The notes: generated from the sequence alone by a model not told the origin. 64,000 nucleotides of DNA from Paenibacillus oenotherae (GCF_019443105.1 NZ_JAHZIJ010000013.1:1-64000); one strand, 5' to 3'; counted from the stretch's first letter, positions 17,752 through 26,117 are shown. Translations and numbers: made by a program.

Positions 17752-19044
17752 CTATGGAACAATAATTAATCCTTCCGGAGAACGGGTGAGCTGCCGCGGA
17801 CCTTGATCGGTTATGAGATAAGTATTCTCAATTCCGACGACTCCCTGGCCCGGGAAGGTGAATTTAGGCTCGACCGCCAGAACCATACCGGGCTCAAGCG
17901 GATCCCCGAATCCACGGGCAAGAACCGGCCATTCGTCAACCTCAAGGCCGATTCCATGACCAAGAAACCTTACCTGATCGGCACCAAAACCCATGAAATT
18001 CGCGGATAAACCGACTTCCGCCGCCATTTGCAGCGAGTTGGCATACAGGGTCTCGCATACAGCGCCAGGCAGCATAAGCTGCTCCGTTCTATGGATGATG
18101 GCCTCCGAATGCACATATGCTGCGGCCAGCTCATCCGGCAAGCACCCAATAACAGCCGTCCGCGTCTGATCGATCACATAGCCGTCCACACAGCAGCCAA
18201 TATCGATCAGGATCGGCTCATCACGCTTAATGAGCTTGCGGCTCACACTCTGCGGAGCTGCCGGTCCAAGTCCCCGTCCGCCTGCCGGACCGTCAAAAGC
18301 GCTGGGCTCGGCTGCCGCTTCTCCCGAACCAATCATTCCCGTCATAATTTCCATATTATAGCTGCGTGTCCGCATGGCGCCGACATGCCCCCGAATCCGA
18401 AGCTCATACTCGATCCGAGCCATCAGCTCCAATTCGCTTAGTCCTTCCCTCAGCACGTTGGCGGCTTCTGTCAATGCCTCTGCAACAATACCCGCAGCCG
18501 CCTCGATTCGTCCAATCTCCCAAGGCGATTTGATCATCCTTATCCGTCGAATTAGCGCCGAACCGTCCACCAGCGCTGAGGAACCTTCACCTTTAATCAT
18601 CTCGGCAAGCTTCATAAAGCTCTGCGCTGGAAGCACGTCCATCTCTGTGGCGATCTTGGCCGCGCGGCCCGTGGCAAACACAGCCGGATAATCCAGCTCC
18701 AGCGCAGCCCGGAATATACGCAGTGCTGGAAGCGGTTCGACACGGACAGCCGCTTCCCGGCGGGCGCGGTCAACACTCCTTCGCACATAGAAGGTTGGTT
18801 CGCCCTCAAGAGGCACAAGCGCATATCCCGCTTGCATCGAGCCTGTATAATAGTACAAATCCACATGCTGCGTAATCAGAAAAGCTTCTATTCCCGCATG
18901 CCCCATAGCAAGCTGAAGCCGATGAATTCGTCCCCGCACTTCCTCAGGCAGCAATTGTTGTTCCATACGAATACTATTCACACGTGCACCGTCCTTATTG
19001 GCTTCATCTCTACTCATTACATCAAAGAGCAGCCTGCCCGTCAA
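17752..19044 (-). CDS. M24 family metallopeptidase (Xaa-Pro aminopeptidase type)
   Basis: The protein has up to 430 residues. The creatinase-like N-terminal domain spans about 30-165. The pita-bread catalytic domain (about 170-430) shows the five metal ligands in context: Asp in LIDIGCCVDGY, Asp in VIDQTRT, His in LGHGIGLEVDE, Glu in VEPKFTF and Glu in GIENTYLI. It probably removes an N-terminal residue before proline or acts on related peptides. Start is uncertain. TTG 19044 overlaps the upstream stop as TTGA, a pattern used elsewhere in this operon, but ATG 19017 and ATG 18966 are possible and none has a good ribosome site. It is the last gene of the Tad-like operon, so a link to processing of the small exported proteins is conceivable but unproven. 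Confidence 0.88.
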   Translation of the reverse strand: MTGRLLFDVMSRDEANKDGARVNSIRMEQQLLPEEVRGRIHRLQLAMGHAGIEAFLITQHVDLYYYTGSMQAGYALVPLEGEPTFYVRRSVDRARREAAVRVEPLPALRIFRAALELDYPAVFATGRAAKIATEMDVLPAQSFMKLAEMIKGEGSSALVDGSALIRRIRMIKSPWEIGRIEAAAGIVAEALTEAANVLREGLSELELMARIEYELRIRGHVGAMRTRSYNMEIMTGMIGSGEAAAEPSAFDGPAGGRGLGPAAPQSVSRKLIKRDEPILIDIGCCVDGYVIDQTRTAVIGCLPDELAAAYVHSEAIIHRTEQLMLPGAVCETLYANSLQMAAEVGLSANFMGFGADQVRFLGHGIGLEVDEWPVLARGFGDPLEPGMVLAVEPKFTFPGQGVVGIENTYLITDQGPRQLTRSPEGLIIVP

Positions 19045-19526
19045 CTTGCAACGAGCTCGGCTGCTCCTTTAATCTGCCATTCAATCGGGGCGATAACTGA
19101 AAATACTCGCGGATACACCATATTGATGATCATAATAACTCCAGGGCGCATAAGCGTAACTTCGTAATTATAGGCAGGGTTGCTGTAATGATAAGGGAAT
19201 ATCTCATCCTCATTAATCACCTTGAATACAAGCACCTCAACCCGGTTCCGCAGAAATGCTCCCGGCAGCGGATTTCCCGCAGCATCCAATTGCAGATTAT
19301 TCTGCAGATATCTTGCTGCTGCGGCCGAGGCAGCCCGTTCGTCAATATGGAGCCTTCCATCAGCGAGCGCCCGTACATCCACTTGCTGCGCAGCAGCGTG
19401 GACAGCGCGATTCACAGCATGCTTACCCTGGAACAAGGCTCCCATCGCCATCTCTTCATCGATCTGCAGGGCATGAATATACATCCATACGACCATCATG
19501 AGCATGATGAGAACTAGCTTATACAT
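19041..19526 (-). CDS. TadE/TadG-like exported protein
   Basis: This 161-residue protein begins with a hydrophobic helix (YKLVLIMLMMVVWMYIHAL, residues 2-20), continues with IDEEMAMGALFQGKHAVNRAVHAAAQQVD and ends in a beta-rich domain. A leading helix followed by a region rich in Ala and Gln is the form of TadE/TadG pseudopilin-like proteins, although the TadE motif itself is not clear. A second hydrophobic patch (GVIMIINMVYPRVFSVIAP) lies near 130-147. It sits in the distal part of the Tad-like operon, between another small exported protein and the M24 peptidase. Confidence 0.6.
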   Translation of the reverse strand: MYKLVLIMLMMVVWMYIHALQIDEEMAMGALFQGKHAVNRAVHAAAQQVDVRALADGRLHIDERAASAAAARYLQNNLQLDAAGNPLPGAFLRNRVEVLVFKVINEDEIFPYHYSNPAYNYEVTLMRPGVIMIINMVYPRVFSVIAPIEWQIKGAAELVAS

Positions 19527-19549
19527 GGTTCATACATCACCCCTCAGCA

Positions 19550-19975
19550 TTACGGAACATACTCGCTCATCTTCATCCCTGTCGCCCGAAAGCGCGCTGC
19601 CGACGAGGGAGGCGCGAGGCCAATCAGCCGATCAATTTCAAGTAAGCGCTCAATAGGATAGCTGATGGTTAGCGTGAGACTCGCCCCCCGCGGCAAGGGG
19701 CTTGCAGCATTCGTTCCTGCCAGCCCGCCCGAGCCCTCTACCGTATACTGAAACTGGTCTGGCTGCATCCCGTATGCGGCAAGCCTCAACCTGGATTGCT
19801 GCATCATCCCGGCATCGATATAACCATGATCGCCATTGGCTCCTACCTCCAGCAAATAATCAACCTCCTTCTGCAATACGGCTTGCCTGACGATGAGGAC
19901 ATGCTTATAGATCGGCGAGAACATAAACCAGCACAGCATGGCGGCAAACAACAGGAACACAAGCAGACTTTTCAC
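19550..19975 (-). CDS. TadE-like small exported protein
   Basis: The protein has 141 residues with a single N-terminal transmembrane helix (about 3-22). An extracytoplasmic domain follows, ending RATGMKMSEYVP. The GTG start overlaps the stop of the upstream 49-residue gene as GTGA, and GGAG lies ten bases before it. No cysteine pair or enzyme motif is visible. By position and topology it may be a minor pseudopilin or an assembly factor of the Tad-like system; the family is not recognised by sequence. Confidence 0.6.
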   Translation of the reverse strand: MKSLLVFLLFAAMLCWFMFSPIYKHVLIVRQAVLQKEVDYLLEVGANGDHGYIDAGMMQQSRLRLAAYGMQPDQFQYTVEGSGGLAGTNAASPLPRGASLTLTISYPIERLLEIDRLIGLAPPSSAARFRATGMKMSEYVP

Positions 19976-20121
19976 GGGCTGATGCTCCGGATCGAATCAC
20001 TCATGCGGCTGCCGGACCGTTCCACCTGAATCTTTGTTCCCTCATCGCCTTCAATTACATTCGCATATATAACGACGGCTACAATAATAAACAAGACGGA
20101 CATTAATATTGCCCTCATCAT
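19972..20121 (-). CDS. 49-residue membrane peptide, paralogue 2 (candidate minor pilin)
   Basis: The start is the ATG preceded by GGGAGGTCAA; a longer in-frame ORF from 20178 has no ribosome site. Residues 3-22 form a hydrophobic helix. A polar tail of about 27 residues follows and ends in Pro. The tail keeps the pattern GT-x2-Q-x-E-x2-G-x6-I-x2-I-x-P, shared with the adjacent gene at 20203-20352, which is also exactly 49 residues long. Size and location after tadC suggest a structural subunit such as a Flp-like pilin, but no prepilin cleavage motif (Gly then Glu at +5) is visible. Confidence 0.75.
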   Translation of the reverse strand: MMRAILMSVLFIIVAVVIYANVIEGDEGTKIQVERSGSRMSDSIRSISP

Positions 20122-20202
20122 TTGACCTCCCGGCGGTATTGCTCCTGCCTCATTAAGCAGGACTAATTTGCTAATCATAATTACTATTCTGCACCGTTGC
20201 GG

Positions 20203-20352
20203 TTATGGATTAATAAGGCCAATTTTCGTATTGGCAGCATTGCCCTGTGTTTCGATTTGGGCCTGAGTCCCTGTTGTGTCCTTGGCAATAATACCGTTAA
20301 ACAGAAGCACAACTACGACCAGCATCATAACTGTTATCAGAATGTTCCTCAT
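20203..20352 (-). CDS. 49-residue membrane peptide, paralogue 1 (candidate minor pilin)
   Basis: This short gene starts at ATG 20352 with GGAGGTGAGAGC before it, an excellent ribosome site. It encodes a hydrophobic helix (residues 3-23), then a polar tail with GTQAQIETQG and a C-terminal INP. It is a paralogue of the next gene (19972-20121): same length, same topology and the conserved GT..Q.E..G spacing. It lies 32 bases after the tadC stop. The role is inferred only from context; no family was recognised. Confidence 0.78.
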   Translation of the reverse strand: MRNILITVMMLVVVVLLFNGIIAKDTTGTQAQIETQGNAANTKIGLINP

Positions 20353-20384
20353 GCTCTCACCTCCACTCTTATACGTTCGGGACG

Positions 20385-21278
20385 TTATGAATTTAATGAG
20401 CCCAACAACTTCTGTCCTTCTCTCACCCAGGGGTAGATAAAAATTTGGAAGGTATACAGGATAGGGATTCCCGCAAGCACAAACAGCAAATAGGAGGTTG
20501 ACTCCTTGCGGCTTTCCTTGGCAAGCTCCAGCTTCTCCTTGTAATCTTGTATTCGTTCTCTGAGAAGCTGGTAATAATGATCGCTCTCATGCAGCCGGAG
20601 CGAGCTGATCGTCTCAACGAAGCTGAGCCCTTCCTCAGTGCCAAGCCTTAGCTTGAATCTGCGCAGCGCGCCTTCAGCATCGTGGTACCATTCCCCCAGC
20701 AAAATTTGCAGATGTGATCGCATGGCATGAGTGAAGGGCAGACACCTCATCAGCTTGGTGTGGATATGAAGCGATGAGCCGGCCAGGTAAAGCAGCTGGT
20801 TGCTGACGACATAGATCTCCTTGGTCATCCTCTCCGCTCTTGACCGGCGAACAAGCTCCAGCCAAGTACGATCCCATACAAAAAACAAAGCGGCAGCGGC
20901 AAGCGCCAAAGGCAGAAGCATCTGCGAAAAGCCGTCTAAAAACATGCGCGATATTCCGTATGACATTGCAAATAGCAGCGGGAATGAATAGAAGAAAAGA
21001 CGTCTGGCTGCCATATAAAGTGCAGCGTCCCCCCCATACCCGCAGCCCGCCAACAATCGCTCCCGCTCCGTGAAGTATGGCGCGGTTCGGTTGATTCTCA
21101 ACAGCTCCAGCAAGCGGGCAGGCACCTGCTTATTGTGCAAACGGAATGCTGCGAGATGAGCCCAGCGGGGTCTTCGCTCCAGCAACACGTGCATTGTTGC
21201 AGCTGCACATATAAATCCGGCCGCATATTGTCCGGCAAGTGCTAGCCATATAACGGCATGAGCAATAGTCTCGTTGAT
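20385..21278 (-). CDS. tadC: TadC-like pilus assembly membrane protein (apparent ATC start)
   Basis: This is the second type II secretion F-type platform protein of the Tad-like operon. Transmembrane helices lie near residues 10-28, about 95-130 and at the C-terminus (about 262-285), with the T2SF cytosolic helical domain between them (about 130-250). The only standard start is ATG 21194, which has no ribosome site and would cut off the first membrane helix. An AAGGAGGG site instead precedes ATC 21278 by six bases. Between the in-frame stop at 21315 and ATG 21194 there is no ATG, GTG or TTG, so ATC (or ATT 21284) is the likeliest start. From 21278 the product is 297 residues. Partner of TadB. 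Confidence 0.78.
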   Translation of the reverse strand: MNETIAHAVIWLALAGQYAAGFICAAATMHVLLERRPRWAHLAAFRLHNKQVPARLLELLRINRTAPYFTERERLLAGCGYGGDAALYMAARRLFFYSFPLLFAMSYGISRMFLDGFSQMLLPLALAAAALFFVWDRTWLELVRRSRAERMTKEIYVVSNQLLYLAGSSLHIHTKLMRCLPFTHAMRSHLQILLGEWYHDAEGALRRFKLRLGTEEGLSFVETISSLRLHESDHYYQLLRERIQDYKEKLELAKESRKESTSYLLFVLAGIPILYTFQIFIYPWVREGQKLLGSLNS

Positions 21279-21314
21279 CGTAATCCCTCCTTCTTTCTTA
21301 AAAGCGGCAAGCGC

Positions 21315-22250
21315 TCACAGCTTTTTGCGGGACAGCCATAGCCCCATCACAAACGAAGCAAAAATAAGCACAATCCCGTTAAGCAGCAAATCCCGCCCTT
21401 GCGGATCCGCCACGTAATACAAATAAGAATTCGCCGGGCTGTATCGCATATTGATACCGATAAACAATGCCAGAAAAAATACGGGAGAAAAATTCGCAAG
21501 CCGGATCTCCAACAATTTGTTCCTCTCCTGCTGATTGCTCCGCCTGGCTTTGCGCATGTCGGTAATCAGTTCCTTCAAATTGTCCGCAATGGGATGTCCT
21601 TCTGCCAGCCCGGCACGTACAATATTGACAAAATAGTCACCCCACACATGTCCCAGTGAAGCTGCAAATATGCGCAAGCTGGCCTCATCATCGCTTCGAA
21701 CCGAGATGTTGCGATACAGCTGCTCGAAGACGGATTGCATCGGGCCAAGCATTCGTTTCTCTTCAACCGTACGTTGCAGCGCTATCCGAATCTGCCTTCC
21801 TCCGCTGACAAGACAGCATTGATAGAACAATTCGACAGCGGGCAAAAAATCGATACGGGTCTGCATCTGCCGATGTACAAGCATCATGCGGAGCAGCGCG
21901 TAAGGCAAAGCTGCGAGTACCCCACCGAACAGGAGTACGCCCTTGAGGCTCTGGAACAAATAAGCTCCGCTTATCGTGCCCGCCGCAAGCAAAGCCGACG
22001 TTATTAATACAACTGTCCCCGGGCGAATTGAAAGCTGTACCGATTCCAGAAGCTCTGATAAGTGGCGGTAAGTCCTTTCATATCGCATAAGATAGCGGTT
22101 AAATCGTTCATACAGCCGATTCTGCTGATTGTACCCAAGCCTTCCTGCCTGCTTCTGCTGTATGAACCAAAGAGACAGCAGCTGGCGGCATGCAATAAAC
22201 AGTGTGACGAACAAGCCGATCGTGAGCCCGGCGGCCAGAAGTGCTATCAA
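21315..22250 (-). CDS. tadB: TadB-like pilus assembly membrane protein
   Basis: This T2SF-type platform protein has a first membrane helix at its N-terminus (IALLAAGLTIGLFVTLFIA), central helices near residues 80-120 and C-terminal helices near 245-265 and 285-305. TTG 22250 is chosen as start: it overlaps the tadA stop as TTGA and GGAGGG lies six bases before it, giving 311 residues. An ORF start at 22355 would overlap tadA by 109 bases. Cytosolic segments between helices would contact the TadA ATPase. Confidence 0.85.
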   Translation of the reverse strand: MIALLAAGLTIGLFVTLFIACRQLLSLWFIQQKQAGRLGYNQQNRLYERFNRYLMRYERTYRHLSELLESVQLSIRPGTVVLITSALLAAGTISGAYLFQSLKGVLLFGGVLAALPYALLRMMLVHRQMQTRIDFLPAVELFYQCCLVSGGRQIRIALQRTVEEKRMLGPMQSVFEQLYRNISVRSDDEASLRIFAASLGHVWGDYFVNIVRAGLAEGHPIADNLKELITDMRKARRSNQQERNKLLEIRLANFSPVFFLALFIGINMRYSPANSYLYYVADPQGRDLLLNGIVLIFASFVMGLWLSRKKL

Positions 22251-23722
22251 AGGCTTCCCTCCGTTACAGAGGAACCCGGACAGGCTTCTTCGCATCTCGT
22301 CACGGCGTAGAAGTCCATACACTCTGGCATCGGTCCCGATGAAGAGCTTGGCCATATCTCCTCACACTTAATCCCGGCAGCCGCCATTCTCTCCTCCGCT
22401 GCTTCGGAAGGCGCGTACGGATAGCGCCATTCCTCATCCTGTCCATGAAAAACAGCCCAGTCGCGCACCTCGATATTGCCGTTCTTCCAGCTTAGCTCCC
22501 CAAGACGGACTATCCGGCGATAACCGCCGACAGCACGCATTTCAATACCGATCTGTGTAACGTAATCCGCTACCCGCTTGGTTAGCCGTTCTGGATTCAT
22601 CCCCCTGCCGTCCAGCATGCACATATCTGTAATAGCCTCAGGCACATCCTCCAACGCATTCGCATGAACGGTAGTCATGCTCCCTGAGTGTCCTCTTGTA
22701 CAGGCGCGAACATAAATATTAGCATCGTCATCACGAATCTCTGCATGAATGATACGCTGAGGCGATTGTCTGAGCGCAAGCTTGAAGGCCTGCACCGCCC
22801 CATGGCGCTCGTCCTCTTCATCCGCTTCGTATTCAATGATGTTTTTACTTGGAAAATCGCGCCTCAGCAGCATTTCATGGCGGCCTTCTATCGTGATGAT
22901 CCGTTCTTCATCGGGAATTTCACCGATTAATGCTTTAATCAGGTGGGTCTTGCCCGAATTCGTCGGCCCGATCACTACCACGTTGAACCTGGCCAGCAGC
23001 ACAGCGAGCAGCATCCTTCGCATCCGCTCGCTCATCGTCCTGTACGCAGGATCGCACAGCGCCGCAAGCTGAAAGTGATATACCGTGTAGAAACGCAAAG
23101 TAAGGGTTGGCTGTGCTGTAAAGCCAAAGCCTGTCATCGTCACCCGCGTACCGTCGCGCAGCATAACCTCCGCCCATCTCTTCCGTGGATTAATGCGATC
23201 ATTATTATACAGAACCAGATTCTGCTGAATCCGTTCCACATCTCTTTCCGATTCGAAGCTATAGTCGGATGGCCTGCCCCTCCCGCTTCTCACTTCGAAT
23301 ATTCGTGTTCCGACGACCTGGATTTCTTCAAGTCCCTCCCTGTTATGCAGAATAAGCTCCAGTACGTTAAGACCGATCACCTCAGCGAATATCGCTTCGG
23401 CTAAGGAGGAATAACGATGCTTGCAACCAGGCAGCTCATGTATGCGCTGGCGCAGCAGCCGATCCGATATAACTGCCATCAGGTGATCCCGCTCCTCCGC
23501 ATAGCCCAGCACAGCCCGGTTCAACTGCTCGTTGTAATGGCGTCGTTCCTCCTCCGTCAATCCCCTGGGCATAGCCAAGTATGTTCGGATATCCTCAGCC
23601 AGCCGCTGAAAATCCCGCTGCACCTCTGCTTCCTGCCCCTCTGTCAGCATGCCCTCGGCCTCTTCCGCTCTTACTTGTGATGAATAAGCCGCCGCCGAGA
23701 ATCGCTTCTCTTCCCTTCTCAC
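22247..23722 (-). CDS. tadA: TadA/CpaF-type secretion ATPase
   Basis: This 491-residue type II/IV secretion ATPase has an N-terminal helical and PAS-like region (about 1-215) followed by the ATPase core. The core shows Walker A IGPTNSGKTHL (near residue 258), an Asp box and Walker B region RIIHAEIRDDDANIYVRAC, and the His box GHSGSMTTVHAN. It powers assembly or secretion through TadB and TadC. The GTG start overlaps the tadZ stop by four bases. Confidence 0.93.
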   Translation of the reverse strand: MRREEKRFSAAAYSSQVRAEEAEGMLTEGQEAEVQRDFQRLAEDIRTYLAMPRGLTEEERRHYNEQLNRAVLGYAEERDHLMAVISDRLLRQRIHELPGCKHRYSSLAEAIFAEVIGLNVLELILHNREGLEEIQVVGTRIFEVRSGRGRPSDYSFESERDVERIQQNLVLYNNDRINPRKRWAEVMLRDGTRVTMTGFGFTAQPTLTLRFYTVYHFQLAALCDPAYRTMSERMRRMLLAVLLARFNVVVIGPTNSGKTHLIKALIGEIPDEERIITIEGRHEMLLRRDFPSKNIIEYEADEEDERHGAVQAFKLALRQSPQRIIHAEIRDDDANIYVRACTRGHSGSMTTVHANALEDVPEAITDMCMLDGRGMNPERLTKRVADYVTQIGIEMRAVGGYRRIVRLGELSWKNGNIEVRDWAVFHGQDEEWRYPYAPSEAAEERMAAAGIKCEEIWPSSSSGPMPECMDFYAVTRCEEACPGSSVTEGSL

Positions 23723-24561
23723 GAGCCCACCTCACCACGGTGTGCAAGCAGCTTCTTATACCATGGCTGCACGGTTAGAGCCGGTTTTCTCTTCAATCCG
23801 TAATGCTTCATGAGCTTACGCGCCGGCTCCTGCATCGCCGTCTTGCCCTGCTCATTCTCTGTCAGCCATTCATCAAGTGTGCCGCTATCCAGTTGGGAAA
23901 GCATCGGTTCACTCAACCTCATTTCTCCAATAAATGGTATCCCAATCTCTCTGCAAATGTCTTTCACTTGATACCCTCCATTTCTCCATTGCGGCCTTAT
24001 TATGACCGCTTCATATTCCTGGCTCGAAATTCCAAACAAGGGCGAAAGATGCTTGACCCATCGCTTGCCATCCTCCTGAAAATGCGATAGAGCAGCCGTC
24101 GTTACAAGAAGTCGTGAACTGCTTCGACGCAAAGCGCATAGCGTAGCCGCATTGTCCCAATAAGCTCCAACATCGGCAATGACAAGATCAAAGCACCGCG
24201 CTGCCACATCCAAGAGATGGTCGATGTCCCCGGTCGTGAAAAATTCCGCCTGATCGCGCATAACATTGCCGAACAGCATGTACAAATTCGGAGCTCCCCG
24301 CGCTTGATGCATGGATCGAAGCAGCTTGTCCGCATCGAGCGCCGCCGTCTGCAGCTCCGGCCTCAGCGAATCCAATGTCGTCTCCGGCTGATCGACCCCC
24401 ACGTAGCGATGCGCCTTCGCACTCTTCAAATTCAGACATAGATACCCCACCGAAACATCATTCACCTCCACGAATCTGCAGGCTGCAGCCAAGGCAGCAA
24501 TTGTCGTTCCGATATTAGGTGTTGTGCCGATAAAGGTAAGTAGCGGAGCATGCGAGGTCAT
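23719..24561 (-). CDS. tadZ: TadZ/CpaE-like ParA-superfamily protein with atypical P-loop
   Basis: This 280-residue MinD/ParA-fold protein has the P-loop position occupied by GTTPNIGTTIAA, without the Lys of KGGxGKT and without a Lys before the final Thr. The switch region FDLVIADVGAYWDN and the helix-rich C-terminus (KDICREIGIPFIGEMRLSEP) follow the MinD/CpaE pattern. TadZ proteins place the Tad machinery at a cell pole; atypical, weakly hydrolysing P-loops are known in that family. The gene overlaps both neighbours by four bases. Confidence 0.85.
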   Translation of the reverse strand: MTSHAPLLTFIGTTPNIGTTIAALAAACRFVEVNDVSVGYLCLNLKSAKAHRYVGVDQPETTLDSLRPELQTAALDADKLLRSMHQARGAPNLYMLFGNVMRDQAEFFTTGDIDHLLDVAARCFDLVIADVGAYWDNAATLCALRRSSSRLLVTTAALSHFQEDGKRWVKHLSPLFGISSQEYEAVIIRPQWRNGGYQVKDICREIGIPFIGEMRLSEPMLSQLDSGTLDEWLTENEQGKTAMQEPARKLMKHYGLKRKPALTVQPWYKKLLAHRGEVGS

Positions 24562-25289
24562 GGCTTCTCCTCCATCTCTGGCGCCGCCGTTGGAACATCA
24601 AGCGATTGGGGAGAGAAAGCGATAACAAGCTTGCCCCCTCCGTCTTTGCATAACGCATCGAGCCGCAGCCACTGCTCTTCGGATAAATTCAAATTAATAT
24701 AATCGATCATGCCGTTGGCATCTCGTCTGGATGCATACATCTTCTCCCTGTCTCCGCTTGCTAGCGACATAAGGTTAGAATGCTCCGTATCGTCAATCTC
24801 AATATTGGCGGATGTCTTCACAGAGGCTACTGTAACCGGTTCGTCGAACAATCGGGATGACTCTACTTCACCGCCAGACATGTACAATACAACTTTATCC
24901 CCTGCCCGTATGCCATTCGAGACAGACAACACATAGTCTCGCGGAATTTGGAAGGTGGATTGAGTCCGGCTTGGGTGCAGCCTGTATTTATCCACCTTCC
25001 ATATCAGCAGCGGCTCACCCGATCCCAATGGGACTACAGCCTCCATTCCCAGAACCTCAGTGACATCCTGCAGCATCCCGGAATCATATGCCGATCGCGG
25101 GATTGCCTTCAGCTCCAGCATATCTGCCGTAATTCGCTCGCCCGCAGACACAAATCTGTTCGGCACGATAACCGACACCTCCTCCTGAAGTTGAATTTGG
25201 CGCACCTGCAGCATATAAACGCCGTAGACAAGCAAGCCGGATATCAATGCTGCCGTAATGCTTATCGCTAAATTACGTCTTCTATTCAT
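24558..25289 (-). CDS. cpaB: CpaB/RcpC-like SAF-domain protein
   Basis: The protein has 243 residues from ATG 25289 (GGAGAGGGAGAGGCG upstream). One membrane helix (about 7-27) is followed by a SAF domain (about 40-100; VPNRFVSAGERITADML...AIPRSAYD) and a RcpC-type C-terminal region. In Gram-negative Tad systems this protein helps the outer-membrane secretin; in Firmicutes it probably organises the wall-crossing part. It is the first gene of the operon and lies downstream of a good sigma-A type promoter (25408-25436). Confidence 0.83.
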   Translation of the reverse strand: MNRRRNLAISITAALISGLLVYGVYMLQVRQIQLQEEVSVIVPNRFVSAGERITADMLELKAIPRSAYDSGMLQDVTEVLGMEAVVPLGSGEPLLIWKVDKYRLHPSRTQSTFQIPRDYVLSVSNGIRAGDKVVLYMSGGEVESSRLFDEPVTVASVKTSANIEIDDTEHSNLMSLASGDREKMYASRRDANGMIDYINLNLSEEQWLRLDALCKDGGGKLVIAFSPQSLDVPTAAPEMEEKP

Positions 25290-25327
25290 CGCCTCTCCCT
25301 CTCCGCAGCCTCCAACGGCAACAAAAA

Positions 25328-25366
25328 AAGAACGCAGCCGGGCAATTAGCCCAAGCATGCGTTCTT
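25328..25366 (-). terminator. terminator of the ABC permease-TetR operon
   Basis: AAGAACGCA and TGCGTTCTT pair around a 21-nt loop and are followed on the minus strand by seven T. It lies between the TetR stop and cpaB. Confidence 0.85.
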
Positions 25367-25407
25367 CGCATTGCCGTCCTATTTATCTGCTCTATAATAA
25401 TGTCATC

Positions 25408-25436
25408 ATATTAACAGAGAAATTTATAGCTGTCTA
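25408..25436 (-). promoter_or_regulatory. sigma-A type promoter candidate for the Tad-like operon
   Basis: On the minus strand TAGACA (25431-25436) and TAATAT (25408-25413) are 17 nt apart in a very AT-rich stretch. The site lies upstream of the terminator at 25328-25366, so transcription would have to read past that hairpin to reach cpaB. That weakens the assignment or implies attenuation. Confidence 0.45.
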
Positions 25437-25481
25437 TACTAAATTTTCATTTTTTTGTCTATTCAGTATCCCCGAAAACGC

Positions 25482-26078
25482 TCACCGCTGCTCCTCATAA
25501 CGCAGACCAGCCAAAATAAAGGCAGCCGTGTCCTCAATAAACAGCTCTACATCCAATGGTTCATCATCGAGAAGCGGAGCGAAATAATCGGTCTGTTTAT
25601 GAAATAGTATCCCGCCCAGCACGGTAAGAAAGGTATAATTCAACGACTGGAACCGGAACAGTCCGTCTTCACGCCCTCTCCGCAGCAGCTCGCGAAGCTC
25701 TCCCCATACAGGGAACGCATGCTTGCGAATAATATCCATGCGGGGCGATTGAAGCGTTATTTCGTGCTGAAGGATCCGCATCAGCTCCGGCTCACGCATA
25801 CGGAAGTTGGTCACTTCCCGGACAATGAGCCTGATACCCTCTGCAGGATGATGCTGCACCTTCATAAATTCGATAATATCCTTATTCGGGAAGAAGGTTT
25901 CGAACAAAGCTTGAAACACATTCTCCTTGCCCCCAAAATGGTACGACACAAGCGCCACGTTGGCTCCTGCTTCCTCACAGATCTGCCGGACGCTCGTACC
26001 GTCATAGCCCTGCCTCGCAAACAATGACTTGGCTGCATGCAGCAGCCTCATCTTAACATCAAGCTCCTCAGAGGTCAT
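25482..26078 (-). CDS. TetR family transcriptional regulator
   Basis: The protein has 198 residues. The N-terminal TetR helix-turn-helix (about 8-55) is canonical: AAKSLFARQGYDGTSVRQIC, then AGANVALVSYHFGGKENV. The C-terminal ligand domain (about 80-195) resembles the CecR/YbiH-like subgroup, with a helix starting MREPELMRILQHE. It is transcribed after the ABC permease gene (39-bp gap) and probably controls that operon through the repeats at 27303-27341. Confidence 0.92.
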   Translation of the reverse strand: MTSEELDVKMRLLHAAKSLFARQGYDGTSVRQICEEAGANVALVSYHFGGKENVFQALFETFFPNKDIIEFMKVQHHPAEGIRLIVREVTNFRMREPELMRILQHEITLQSPRMDIIRKHAFPVWGELRELLRRGREDGLFRFQSLNYTFLTVLGGILFHKQTDYFAPLLDDEPLDVELFIEDTAAFILAGLRYEEQR

Positions 26079-26117
26079 GTGCGCACCATTCTCCTTCCCT
26101 GCATACTTGGTTTGCCG

